DNA of 64,000 nucleotides from Caldimicrobium sp964493015 (GCA_964493015.1 CAZBLU010000002.1:1-64000); one strand, 5' to 3'. Positions 16,765 to 25,081 are shown, counted from the first letter of the stretch. Notes: a model not told the origin generated them from the letters alone. Numbers and translations: made by a program.

Positions 16765-18047
16765 TGAGGTTGAGGTCTAAACTATTTTTTGAAAGGGCTC
16801 AAAGGAGTATACCTGGTGGGGTAAATAGTCCTGTCAGGGCCTGTAAGGCCGTTAAAAGTGAGCCTCTTTTCTTTGAACGGGGAGAAGGTGCCTATCTCAT
16901 TGATGCCGATGGGAACAGATATATAGACTATGTAGCCAGCTGGGGTCCCCTTATCTTAGGACATGCCCATCCCAATGTGATTGCTGAGGTCTATTTTGCC
17001 TCTAAAAGGGGCACAAGTTTTGGTGCACCAACCTGGCTGGAAGTGGAAATGGCTGAACTAATTAAGCAATGTATCCCCTCAATAGAACTTGTGAGGCTTG
17101 TTAATTCAGGCACAGAGGCTACAATGAGCGCCATCAGGCTTGCCAGAGCATATACAGGAAGAAAAAAAATCCTCAAATTTGACGGATGCTATCATGGCCA
17201 TTCGGATTCCCTTTTAGTGAAAGCTGGCTCTGGGCTTGCCACTTTTGGAATCCCCTCAAGCCCTGGAGTCCCCGAAGAGTTGACTGCTCACACCATTAGT
17301 TTACCCTTTAATGATCCCAAGGCTGTTGAGGAGGCCTTTAAGAAATATGGAAGTGAAATAGCCTGTCTCATTCTTGAGCCTGTTCCAGCTAACATGGGAG
17401 TGGTCCTTCCTAAAGAGGGTTTCTTATCCTTTTTAAGAGAAATCACAGAAAAATATGGGGCCCTCTTAATTTTTGATGAGGTTATCACAGGTTTTCGCTT
17501 AGGCCCAGGAGGTGCCCAAGAAAAATTTGGTATTAAACCAGACCTTACCTGTCTTGGCAAGATCATTGGAGGAGGATTACCTGTAGGGGCCTATGGCGGC
17601 AAAAGAGAGATCATGTCACTTATTGCCCCTGAAGGCCCTGTTTATCAGGCTGGAACCCTTTCTGGCAATCCTATAGCTGTCTCAGCTGGCCTTGCTACTA
17701 TTAGAGAACTCCTCAAGCCTGGAAGCTATGAGAAATTAGAAGCCCTCTCCCAGGCTTTAGAACAAGGGCTAAAAGCTATCCTACAAGAGCTAAATTTACC
17801 TTATAAAGTGGTTAGGTGTGCCTCAATGCTAACCCTTTTCTTTACAGACAGAGAAGTCACAGATTTTCAATCTGCCCTCTCCAGTGACACAGAGAAATTC
17901 GCCCTCTTCTGGCAAGGAATGCTTGAGAGAGGCATCTATCTTCCACCCTCTCAATTTGAGGCCTGGTTTGTGAGTTTAGCCCATACGGAAAGGGAAATTG
18001 AAGTTACTCTTAAGGCAGCAAAAGAGGTTTTAAAATCTCTGAAATAA
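16764..18047 (+). CDS. hemL: Glutamate-1-semialdehyde 2,1-aminomutase
   Basis: This PLP enzyme makes 5-aminolevulinate from glutamate-1-semialdehyde in the C5 route to tetrapyrroles, here needed for heme and siroheme. The 427 residues contain PGGVNSPVRA, LVNSGTEATMSAIRLARA, DGCYHGHSD, LIFDEVITGFR and the PLP lysine K266 in LGKIIGGGLPVGA. It shares an A with the aldolase stop codon and is the last gene of the operon, followed by a strong hairpin. Confidence 0.97.
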   Translation: MRLRSKLFFERAQRSIPGGVNSPVRACKAVKSEPLFFERGEGAYLIDADGNRYIDYVASWGPLILGHAHPNVIAEVYFASKRGTSFGAPTWLEVEMAELIKQCIPSIELVRLVNSGTEATMSAIRLARAYTGRKKILKFDGCYHGHSDSLLVKAGSGLATFGIPSSPGVPEELTAHTISLPFNDPKAVEEAFKKYGSEIACLILEPVPANMGVVLPKEGFLSFLREITEKYGALLIFDEVITGFRLGPGGAQEKFGIKPDLTCLGKIIGGGLPVGAYGGKREIMSLIAPEGPVYQAGTLSGNPIAVSAGLATIRELLKPGSYEKLEALSQALEQGLKAILQELNLPYKVVRCASMLTLFFTDREVTDFQSALSSDTEKFALFWQGMLERGIYLPPSQFEAWFVSLAHTEREIEVTLKAAKEVLKSLK

Positions 18048-18059
18048 GGGTCTCAGAAA

Positions 18060-18083
18060 GAGGCAGGGATATCGCCCTGCCTC
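18060..18083. terminator. Bidirectional terminator between hemL and ilvC
   Basis: A perfect 9-bp stem GAGGCAGGG / CCCTGCCTC (18060-18068 / 18075-18083) with loop ATATCG lies between the two convergent stop codons. Confidence 0.75.
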
Positions 18084-18095
18084 AAGATATAAAGC

Positions 18096-19088
18096 CTATT
18101 TCTTTTTTAGCCAAGGCATCATAGCCCTTAATCTTTTCCCAACCTCTTCTATAGGGTGTTCAGCTTCTTTTCTTCTAAGGGCGTTAAGCACTGGACGTCC
18201 TGCCTGGTTTTCTAAGATCCATTCTCTGGCAAATTGACCACTCTGAATCTCCTGAAGTATCTTTTTCATCTCAGCTTTTACTCTTTCATCAATAATTCTT
18301 GGCCCCCTGGTAAGATCCCCATATTCTGCAGTATCACTAATAGAATATCTCATAAAGGCAAGCCCACCTTCATAAATAAGATCCACTATTAATTTTAACT
18401 CGTGGAGGCATTCAAAATAGGCAATCTCAGGTTGATAACCTGCCTCAACTAAGGTTTCAAATCCAGCCTTAATTAGGGCAGAGACACCGCCACAGAGCAC
18501 TACCTGTTCCCCAAAAAGATCGGTCTCTGTCTCTTCTTTAAAGGTGGTCTCAATTATGCCAGCCCTGGCTCCTCCAATGCCCTTAGCATAGGCAAGGGCC
18601 TTGGTCATAGCCAAACCTGTAGCATCTTGATGAATAGCTACTAAACAGGGGACACCTGCACCCCTCTCAAATTCTCTTCTCACCAGATGTCCTGGCCCTT
18701 TAGGAGCCACCATGGCCACATCCACATCAGGTGGAGGAACTATCTGTCCATAATGGATATTAAATCCGTGGGCGAAAAGTAACATTTTGCCAGGTTTTAG
18801 CACAGGTTCAATACACTCTTTATAAAGGGATGGCTGGGTTTGATCAGGAACAAGGATCATGATCAGGTCTGCCCTTTCACAGGCCTCCTTAGGTAAAAGA
18901 GGTTCAAATCCATCTTTTTTAGCCCTCTCCCAACTGGGACCTCCTGGTTTAAGCCCCACAATTACCTGAAGCCCTGAATCCCTCAAATTTAATGCATGAG
19001 CATGCCCTTGACTACCATACCCAATCACAGCAATAACCTTATCCTTGAGAACCTCTAAATTAGCATCGTTCTCGTAATACACCTTCAT
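18096..19088 (-). CDS. ilvC: Ketol-acid reductoisomerase (class I)
   Basis: It converts acetolactate or acetohydroxybutyrate to dihydroxy acids in branched-chain amino acid synthesis. The 330 residues are the short class I form with GYGSQGHAHALNLRDSG (22-39), VAPKGPGHLVR, and the metal-binding stretch containing ETDLFGEQVVLCGG plus the C-terminal knot around YSISDTAEYG. The cofactor loop at 45-53 reads GLKPGGPSW, where NADPH enzymes usually have Arg and Ser at positions equivalent to K47 and G50. NADH use is therefore possible. It stands alone, far from the leu genes. Confidence 0.97.
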   Translation of the reverse strand: MKVYYENDANLEVLKDKVIAVIGYGSQGHAHALNLRDSGLQVIVGLKPGGPSWERAKKDGFEPLLPKEACERADLIMILVPDQTQPSLYKECIEPVLKPGKMLLFAHGFNIHYGQIVPPPDVDVAMVAPKGPGHLVRREFERGAGVPCLVAIHQDATGLAMTKALAYAKGIGGARAGIIETTFKEETETDLFGEQVVLCGGVSALIKAGFETLVEAGYQPEIAYFECLHELKLIVDLIYEGGLAFMRYSISDTAEYGDLTRGPRIIDERVKAEMKKILQEIQSGQFAREWILENQAGRPVLNALRRKEAEHPIEEVGKRLRAMMPWLKKK

Positions 19089-19285
19089 AAAATCACCTCC
19101 CCTGCTGAATTATTTACACCCATTCTATCACTTGGTAAGTATTTTAAAAGTGTCTGAAGAAAAATTTGAAAATATAGCTTTTATAGATTTATCACTAATT
19201 GAGACTAAATTAAATTTGATTTATGTTGAAACACTTTGAAAAATTGAAGGTTTAATCCTCTGTCCTCTGAACTGAGAGATTAGGG

Positions 19286-19303
19286 AGGGGGCCAAAGCCC
19301 CCT
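19286..19303 (-). terminator. Hairpin after the small exported peptide gene
   Basis: A perfect 7-bp stem AGGGGGC / GCCCCCT (19286-19292 / 19297-19303) with a CAAA loop lies 9 bp beyond the stop codon at 19313. There is no strong U-tract on the minus strand, so termination may be partial or Rho-aided. Confidence 0.55.
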
Positions 19304-19312
19304 ACTGATTTC

Positions 19313-19480
19313 TTAGCAGCCCTCTACTTTCTTTTTCTTAGGAGCAGGCTTGGTAGCATTAGCAGTGGCATTGTCTTTCTTGGCGTCTTTAGCATCCTTC
19401 TTTTCGCCAGCTGCTAAACCCATACCAACAGCACCAAAAATAAAGGTCACTCCTGCTAAAAGAGCAACTAACCTCTTCAT
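19313..19480 (-). CDS. Small exported Lys/Ala-rich peptide ending in Gly-Cys
   Basis: This 55-codon gene follows the small cytochrome gene by 17 bp and has a strong AAGGAGG ribosome site. The product begins MKRLVALLAGVTFIFGAVG, a clear signal peptide ending at about GLAAG. The mature part is about 30 residues, charged, with KDAK repeats and four consecutive lysines, and finishes VEGC with the cysteine as the last residue. No family is recognised. Cotranscription suggests it works with the cytochrome; docking or metal binding via the terminal thiol is speculation. Confidence 0.65.
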   Translation of the reverse strand: MKRLVALLAGVTFIFGAVGMGLAAGEKKDAKDAKKDNATANATKPAPKKKKVEGC

Positions 19481-19497
19481 AATTCACACCTCCTTTT

Positions 19498-19746
19498 TTA
19501 TTTTTTGCTCACTTGCTCAAAAGCTTTTTTAATATCCTCGTCTGTAACAGTCTTATGAAGGGCTTTTTTGGGAGACTTGTTTCTTAAAAAGTCTACCAAT
19601 TCAGCAGCAGACTTTGCCCCTGATTTCTTAATCTTCTCAGGAAGGGGACTAGCTGAAGTGTGGCATTTTAAACAGGACAATTCTTGAGCCTGTAAAGTGC
19701 CAAAAGCAAATACACTAAAAGTTAAGGCAACCAACAACTTTTTCAT
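19498..19746 (-). CDS. Small exported monoheme c-type cytochrome-like protein
   Basis: The 82-residue precursor has a signal peptide (MKKLLVALTFSVFAFGTLQA) and one heme-c motif, C25-L-K-C28-H29, right after the mature N-terminus. The rest is a short, helical, Lys-rich chain. The mature protein contains no methionine, so a His/Met heme is excluded; H64 is the only other histidine and the best candidate for a sixth ligand. It probably carries electrons in the periplasm. The AGGAGGAGG ribosome site is very strong. It is the first gene of a two-gene unit with the 55-residue peptide. Confidence 0.75.
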   Translation of the reverse strand: MKKLLVALTFSVFAFGTLQAQELSCLKCHTSASPLPEKIKKSGAKSAAELVDFLRNKSPKKALHKTVTDEDIKKAFEQVSKK

Positions 19747-19976
19747 AGCACCCTCCTCCTTTCGTTTATTTTAGTGTATATAATATCAAACAAGTTATTA
19801 AAGTCAAGTCCTTCTTAGCATATTTTTCAAGCAATAAGTTACAAAATACATGCCCAATTTTTCTATTTTAAAAATCAATCTTTTTAAAGCTTTTCCTGAA
19901 CTAAGGGGCGGTTAAAGTTAACAAAATTGTCAAAGTTAAAGACAAATTTGTATGGAGCTCTTCCCTATTTTTACCC

Positions 19977-20004
19977 TTGACTTTTTCCTCTCTTAGGGTA
20001 TAAA
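19977..20004 (+). promoter_or_regulatory. Promoter of the LysM/NlpC hydrolase gene
   Basis: TTGACT (19977-19982) and TATAAA (19999-20004) are separated by 16 bp. Transcription would begin near 20011, leaving a leader of roughly 20 bases without a clear Shine-Dalgarno. Confidence 0.6.
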
Positions 20005-20032
20005 AAGCTAAAAAGAAATAATTTTGGACGAA

Positions 20033-21571
20033 ATGAAAGGGAAAAATAATATATATCCCTTTTGGTTTATTATTTTTTTTCTTTCTTTTCTCTTTCTTTC
20101 CCTCAATTTTTCGCTAACTTGGGGAAGCTCCAAGTCAACAAAAAATACATCCACTAAAAAACAGAAGATCGTAAGTAAGACATCCCTCTCCAAAAGAGTT
20201 AATACTAATACTATCAAAAGCAAGTCCTACCGCAAGGGGGCTTCAGCTAAATTAACTCCTCAAAGTTCTGCCAATCTTTCCCCACAAACTTATATAGTCA
20301 AAAGGGGAGATACTCCTCAAAAGATCTCACAAAAATTTAACATTCCCTGGGAGGAATTAAAAAGGGCAAACCAACTTAAAACATCTAAATTGATCCCTGG
20401 ACAAAAGCTTATAATACCTCAGGAAAATAATTTAAAGGCCCTACAATCTGAAGGAGCTCCCTCTAAACTTGGTTCAGAGGAAAAATCTGTTCATTTACAC
20501 AGGGTTGCTAAGGGCGAAACCCTCTATAGAATTGCTAAAAGATATCAGGTTTCCGTTGAGGAAATTAAAGAGTGGAACAAAATCTCTGAAAAAGATCTAA
20601 AACCTGGTATGGAACTAAAGATCCCCATAAGAAAAGCCTTAGTCAAAAAGGATAACCCCAAAGAAGAACATCATATTAAACTCCAGGACGTTGCCCATCA
20701 GGTAGGGCCTTCATATTCTAAGATTCTCACCTCCAGGACAAAGGAATCTCCTCAAGAAGAGGTCATAGGAGAGCACTATAGATATCATGTGGTGCAAAAG
20801 GGAGAAACACTCTACAGAATATCACTGCTTTATAATGTCCCTGTAGAGGAGATTAAAAAGCTAAATAATCTTGAGGGGAACCTTATTTCGGTAGGGCAAA
20901 GATTGAAAATTCCTAACCTTGAAGAAAGCTCTCCCCAGCCTTTTGTCTTTGAAAGTCCTGCCAAGGAGTTAAAGGCAAAAGAAGAAAGTTTACCCTCAAA
21001 ATTTGAAAAGAATATTATGGCTAAGAATAAAATATTAACCCCCTCTATGCTAAGTAAAGATGATGAATTAACTTTAAAGCGTAAGTTTATCGAGATTTCT
21101 ACAGCTTATGCCGATTCCAGATATAAATTAGGTGGAGAAGGAGGAGGCTATTTAGATTGTTCTTCCTTTGTCAAATATGTCTTTCAGGAAATTGGCATTA
21201 AACTTCCCAGAAGTTCAGCTCAACAGTTCCAAGTGGGTATTGCAGTTAATGAAAACGAGCTAATTCCTGGGGATCTTGTCTTTTTCCGCACAAGAGGAAA
21301 GAATATCTCTCATGTGGGGATCTATATTGGGGACAACAGATTTATTCACATCTCATCCTCAAGAAAAAGGGTGGCTATTGACTCCTTAGACGATCCCTAT
21401 TTCAAAAAGAGATATGCTGGCGCTAAAAGAGTTCTTAATGGGGAAGTCCTTGAATATTTTCAGGATTATCTGCAAAAGAGAGAGCTTTCTCCAGGGTCTA
21501 AATTAGAAAAGGATAAACTATCCAAGACACAATCTTCTCAAGATCTTAATCCTCAAGAAGTAATCTTTTAA
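20033..21571 (+). CDS. Exported cell-wall endopeptidase with three LysM and one NlpC/P60 domain
   Basis: About 512 residues. An N-terminal hydrophobic segment (about residues 8-31) directs export. Three LysM repeats follow (about 86-130, 154-198 and 250-293), each starting with a VVxKGETLYRI-like strand and separated by Lys/Ser-rich linkers, for binding peptidoglycan. The C-terminal NlpC/P60 domain has C376 (LDCSSFV), H427 (SHVGIYIG) and H439 as catalytic set and should cut stem peptides. I prefer the ATG at 20033; an in-frame TTG at 20024 is possible, and neither has a good ribosome site. Its 3' end overlaps the convergent siroheme-protein gene by 26 bp. Confidence 0.88.
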   Translation: MKGKNNIYPFWFIIFFLSFLFLSLNFSLTWGSSKSTKNTSTKKQKIVSKTSLSKRVNTNTIKSKSYRKGASAKLTPQSSANLSPQTYIVKRGDTPQKISQKFNIPWEELKRANQLKTSKLIPGQKLIIPQENNLKALQSEGAPSKLGSEEKSVHLHRVAKGETLYRIAKRYQVSVEEIKEWNKISEKDLKPGMELKIPIRKALVKKDNPKEEHHIKLQDVAHQVGPSYSKILTSRTKESPQEEVIGEHYRYHVVQKGETLYRISLLYNVPVEEIKKLNNLEGNLISVGQRLKIPNLEESSPQPFVFESPAKELKAKEESLPSKFEKNIMAKNKILTPSMLSKDDELTLKRKFIEISTAYADSRYKLGGEGGGYLDCSSFVKYVFQEIGIKLPRSSAQQFQVGIAVNENELIPGDLVFFRTRGKNISHVGIYIGDNRFIHISSSRKRVAIDSLDDPYFKKRYAGAKRVLNGEVLEYFQDYLQKRELSPGSKLEKDKLSKTQSSQDLNPQEVIF

Positions 21572-22223
21572 CCTCATCCCAACCGAGCCTCTCAATAATA
21601 GCTCCCAATCTCTCACCTTTCTCATTATATTGCTTGTAAAGGTTTATAACTCTGCGGAAGATATCTAAAACCTCATGAGCTTCTGCGTAGGTAAGAAAAG
21701 TGGCTAACCTGGGGTGTCTTCCTAATTTTCCACCAAGATAGATCTTATATCCTCTAAAACCCTCGCTAAGGGCTTCCTCAGGACAAATTTTAACGCAATG
21801 GCCACAGCCCACACACCTTTCTTCATTAATCTTTGGTCCGTAATCCGTAAGCTTTATAGCTTTTTCTTCACAGACCTCAAGACAGGATCCGCAGAAGGAA
21901 CAGGCCTTGGGATTTATCTCTACCTTTATTACCCCGTGTAGGGCAAAATCAGTAATCTGTATCTGAGAACAGGCATTGGGACACTCAGAAAGACCTACCT
22001 TGAACTTATGATGGGCCTTGAGAGGTCCTTTCACTTTTTCCTTTAAAAATTCGGTAATTTTTTCCTCCTCAAGTATTATCTCCAAGTTCTTTAAAAGTTC
22101 TTCCGAAGTGTTAAGGGCATTAGGACAGGAATTTAGGCCAAAACATCCGCTCACTTCATATCCCTTTTCAGCCTTGGAAACCTTATCTAAGAGAACCTCT
22201 TTGGCCTTTTTTTCCCAATCCAT
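21546..22223 (-). CDS. Small siroheme/[4Fe-4S] sulfite- or nitrite-reductase-like protein with two ferredoxin clusters
   Basis: In 225 residues it combines the siroheme-[4Fe-4S] ligand pattern C27-x5-C33 and C81-x3-C85 (GCFGLNSC, ECPNAC) with two ferredoxin motifs, C108/111/114/118 and C137/140/143/147. The usual N-terminal ferredoxin-like repeat half of a full sulfite reductase is missing, so it resembles the C-terminal half of Asr/Fsr-type or DsrAB-like proteins. LGGKLGRHPRLA is also typical of the family. Reduction of sulfite or nitrite is a family-based guess. It ends a three-gene operon with a ferredoxin and a zinc-ribbon protein behind an FNR-like site. Confidence 0.8.
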   Translation of the reverse strand: MDWEKKAKEVLLDKVSKAEKGYEVSGCFGLNSCPNALNTSEELLKNLEIILEEEKITEFLKEKVKGPLKAHHKFKVGLSECPNACSQIQITDFALHGVIKVEINPKACSFCGSCLEVCEEKAIKLTDYGPKINEERCVGCGHCVKICPEEALSEGFRGYKIYLGGKLGRHPRLATFLTYAEAHEVLDIFRRVINLYKQYNEKGERLGAIIERLGWDEVKRLLLED

Positions 22224-22225
22224 AT

Positions 22226-22966
22226 CTAAATCTCCTCTTCCTTTAAGAGTTCTCCCCGTACACCTATGGTATAAACTTTAAAAGATTTATCAAGATTAGC
22301 AAGTTTTCTTGCCTCATTCAAGATATACACCAATCCCTTACAACAAGGCACCTCCATAATAGCAACTTCTACACTTTGCAAAGGGACCTTAGCAAAGATT
22401 TCTGCAAATTTTTCTATATATAATTCTGCAGGGTCAAACTTAGGACAGCCAAGCATAATTTTTCTTTCAGGAAGTAGCTCTGAATGTAATCCTGGATAGG
22501 CCACAGCCACACAGTCTGCACAGACAAGAAGTTTGGCCTCTCTCAAAAATGGCGCAGAAGTAGGTATTAGTCTTATCTGCACAGGCCAATGAGTAAGAGT
22601 AGAGGGAATTGATCTGTGAGTGGGGCTTAAACTACTTTTTTCAAACTCTCTCAATTGATAAGAGGGACATCCACAGGCAAGCGGTGGAAAATCTTTAGCC
22701 TTCTCTTGAGTCTCCTTAAGTCTTCTCAGATGCTCCTCTACAGCATGCTCATCAAAGGCCTCAGCCTCTCTTTCTACAATCTTTAAAGCACCTGTGGGAC
22801 ACTCTCCGATACAGGCCCCTAAGCCATCGCATAAAAATTCACCTACTAATTTGGCCTTTCCCTCAACAAGGGCAATAGCTCCTTCCTGACAGGCAAGAAC
22901 GCATTGACCACACCCGTTGCAAAGCTCTTCATCGATCTCAATAATCTTTCTCCATACCTTAGTCAT
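22226..22966 (-). CDS. 4Fe-4S ferredoxin-domain protein
   Basis: The 246 residues open with a classic cluster motif (C16, C19, C22, C26) and a second motif with one ligand replaced (CDGLGACIGECP: C46, C52, C56). The remaining 190 residues contain further Cys: ACGCPS, VCADCVAVAYPG, MLGCPKFDP and PCCKGLVYI. This architecture is widespread in anaerobes and is thought to pass electrons to a partner enzyme. It precedes the siroheme protein by two bases and follows the zinc-ribbon gene by two bases, so the three are surely cotranscribed. Confidence 0.85.
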   Translation of the reverse strand: MTKVWRKIIEIDEELCNGCGQCVLACQEGAIALVEGKAKLVGEFLCDGLGACIGECPTGALKIVEREAEAFDEHAVEEHLRRLKETQEKAKDFPPLACGCPSYQLREFEKSSLSPTHRSIPSTLTHWPVQIRLIPTSAPFLREAKLLVCADCVAVAYPGLHSELLPERKIMLGCPKFDPAELYIEKFAEIFAKVPLQSVEVAIMEVPCCKGLVYILNEARKLANLDKSFKVYTIGVRGELLKEEEI

Positions 22967-22968
22967 AA

Positions 22969-23505
22969 CTATTCTCCCTCCTTTAATAGTTCTCCCTTTA
23001 GGGATTCTAAATCTAAGTCTGTTGGTAAATTCTTTAACTTTATTCTTATTTCATCCCAGAGCACTTCCGGTAACCTTGCCATTTTATATAACTCTTCTCT
23101 CTGTTCAGGGGTGAGATAATAAAAGATCAGAAGAAAAAGTTTAGTTCCTGGGGATTGTCCCTTCTCTTTAAGGGTGTCTTCAAGTTCTTTGAAAGTGTTC
23201 CTTAAAGAATAATAAAAATTTGCAGGTAAAACTTTCTCTAAATGGGAGAGTAGTCTCTCTTTCAAGAGATTGGCCTTTTCTCTGATAAGTTCTGGAGGTA
23301 GTTCTCCGAGACAGAGCTCAGCATATTTACAATAGGCAGCACAGCCAAAGTCCATTCGGGGATTGGGCACTGTTCTCTTACAATGAGGACATTTTCTTAC
23401 AGTGTCGTCCTTAAAAAATTCAATACTTTCTCCACAATGAGGACAGTTAACCTCAAAGATGGCATCCTCTTTCCAGTATCTCCAATCTTGTCCAGGACAC
23501 CGCAT
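22969..23505 (-). CDS. Zinc-ribbon protein of unknown function
   Basis: The 178 residues start MRCPGQDWRYWKEDAIFEV and contain CPHCGES...KCPHCKRT, a four-Cys ribbon, then MDFGCAAYCKYAELCLG with three more cysteines. The C-terminal 120 residues are helical. Proteins with this N-terminal pattern accompany redox operons in anaerobes, but I know of no assigned role. Start: ATG with AAGGAGG nearby. It is the first gene of the operon, so the FNR-like palindrome 48 bp upstream controls it directly if functional. Confidence 0.75.
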   Translation of the reverse strand: MRCPGQDWRYWKEDAIFEVNCPHCGESIEFFKDDTVRKCPHCKRTVPNPRMDFGCAAYCKYAELCLGELPPELIREKANLLKERLLSHLEKVLPANFYYSLRNTFKELEDTLKEKGQSPGTKLFLLIFYYLTPEQREELYKMARLPEVLWDEIRIKLKNLPTDLDLESLKGELLKEGE

Positions 23506-23552
23506 TTTAAAACCTCCTTATTAAAAAAATAAAGCACTTTTGAGAAAATAAC

Positions 23553-23566
23553 TTGATCTATATCAA
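23553..23566 (-). promoter_or_regulatory. Perfect FNR/CRP-family palindrome TTGAT-N4-ATCAA
   Basis: TTGAT (23553-23557) CTAT ATCAA (23562-23566) matches the FNR consensus exactly. It lies 48 bp before the ATG of the zinc-ribbon/ferredoxin/siroheme operon and about 237 bp before leuC on the other side. An FNR, DNR or HcpR-type regulator is the natural partner. The position suggests control of the redox operon rather than leuC. Confidence 0.65.
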
Positions 23567-23802
23567 ACTCTTCCTCCTAAATAATCCCCACTCTTTAAAA
23601 CTAAGGACACTCCCTTGAGAGATGTCTTTTAAGCAGGCTGTATATGTTTTTTAAAGGCCTTTACTCCCTGTGGTCATTTCATAGCATGTTACACTTATCA
23701 AGGATAAATTGTTTTGCAGTAATAAGTTCTGTCAACTTGGCTTGAAAAGAGAAAAAAAGAAAGTATTATTATGAAGAAAACTAAAAAGTTGGGGAGTAAA
23801 AG

Positions 23803-25077
23803 ATGAAGAAAAAACCCATGACTCTTGCTCAGAAGATTTTAGCTCACAAGCTTAACCTTCCCTATGTAGAGCCTGGAGAGCTGGTTGAAGTTCCTGTAGA
23901 TCTTACTTTGGCTAATGATATCACTGCGCCCCTTGCCATTAAGGTCTTTGAAAGCACTTGCATTGAAAAGGTCTTTGACCCAGAAAAGATAGTTTTAGTT
24001 ATGGATCACTTTACTCCAAACAAGGATATCAAAAGTGCAGAGCAAGTCAGGATCTGTAGAGAGTTTGCCCGAAAATATGGTATCAAACACTATTATGAAG
24101 GGGGTAACTGTGGGATTGAACATGCCCTTCTTCCTGAGCTTGGATTGATTACCCCTGGAGACATTGTCATTGGAGCTGATAGCCACACCTGCACTTACGG
24201 GGCTCTTGGGGCCTTTGCCACAGGAGTTGGTTCAACTGATCTTGCCGCTGCCTGGATTACTGGGAAAACCTGGTTTAAAGTCCCTGAGACGATCAAGTTT
24301 GTCTATTATGGTAAACTTAGACCTTGGGTTACAGGAAAAGACCTCATCCTCCATACCATTGGTGATATTGGCGTAGATGGAGCCCTTTATATGTCCATGG
24401 AATTTACAGGAGAGGCCATAAAAAGTCTTTCCATGGCTGAAAGAATGACTATGTCTAACATGGCTATTGAAGCAGGCGGGAAGGTTGGCCTAATAGAGGC
24501 AGACAGAAAGACCCTTCAATTTATCCGCGATAAAATCAAAAAGAAACCTCTGCTCCTAAAGGCAGATGAGAAAGCCCCTTATAAAGAGATAAGAGAATAT
24601 GACTGTTCCAAGATAGATTTAGTTGTAGCTCTCCCTCATCTCCCCTCCAATGTTAAACCAGTAAAGGAGCTTCCAAGTAAGATTTATATTGATCAGGTGG
24701 TCATCGGCTCCTGCACCAATGGGAGATATGAGGACTTAGAGGTGGCAGCTAAAATCCTTAAAGGTAAACGGGTTAATCCTAATGTGAGGTGTATCATCAT
24801 CCCTGCTACTCCTGGAATTTTCAAAAGGGCTCTAAAAAAAGGATTACTGCAGATCTTCGTGGAGGCTGGGGCTATTATTTCTCCACCCACCTGTGGGCCA
24901 TGTCTCGGAGGGCATATGGGAATCTTGGCTAAAGGAGAAAGGGCTGTAGCCACCACCAATAGAAATTTTGTAGGGCGTATGGGGCATCCTGAGAGCGAGG
25001 TCTATCTTGCAGGACCAGCTGTAGCTGCTGCTTCGGCAGTGTTAGGCTACATAGGAACCCCTGAGGAAGTTCTCTAA
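23803..25077 (+). CDS. leuC: 3-isopropylmalate dehydratase large subunit
   Basis: It isomerises isopropylmalate in leucine synthesis using a [4Fe-4S] cluster. The 424-residue length fits the shorter LeuC2/HacA-type subunit of archaea and many thermophiles rather than the longer enteric form. Cluster ligands are C304 (GSCTNG), C364 and C367 (PPTCGPCLGG). GADSHTCTYGALGAFATGVGSTD is the substrate-binding signature. A homoaconitase role is possible by family, but leuD follows. GGGGAG lies upstream of the ATG. The MNT gene starts 4 bp after the stop. Confidence 0.95.
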   Translation: MKKKPMTLAQKILAHKLNLPYVEPGELVEVPVDLTLANDITAPLAIKVFESTCIEKVFDPEKIVLVMDHFTPNKDIKSAEQVRICREFARKYGIKHYYEGGNCGIEHALLPELGLITPGDIVIGADSHTCTYGALGAFATGVGSTDLAAAWITGKTWFKVPETIKFVYYGKLRPWVTGKDLILHTIGDIGVDGALYMSMEFTGEAIKSLSMAERMTMSNMAIEAGGKVGLIEADRKTLQFIRDKIKKKPLLLKADEKAPYKEIREYDCSKIDLVVALPHLPSNVKPVKELPSKIYIDQVVIGSCTNGRYEDLEVAAKILKGKRVNPNVRCIIIPATPGIFKRALKKGLLQIFVEAGAIISPPTCGPCLGGHMGILAKGERAVATTNRNFVGRMGHPESEVYLAGPAVAAASAVLGYIGTPEEVL

Positions 25078-25081
25078 AGCG

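Noticed and set aside
19927..19945. TTGTC-N9-GACAA inverted repeat upstream of the NlpC gene
   Set aside because: Arms are only five bases and it does not touch the promoter elements; chance is likely.
23771..23806. Eleven-codon frame overlapping the leuC start as a leader peptide
   Set aside because: Only one Leu codon, no paired hairpins for attenuation, and no ribosome site of its own.
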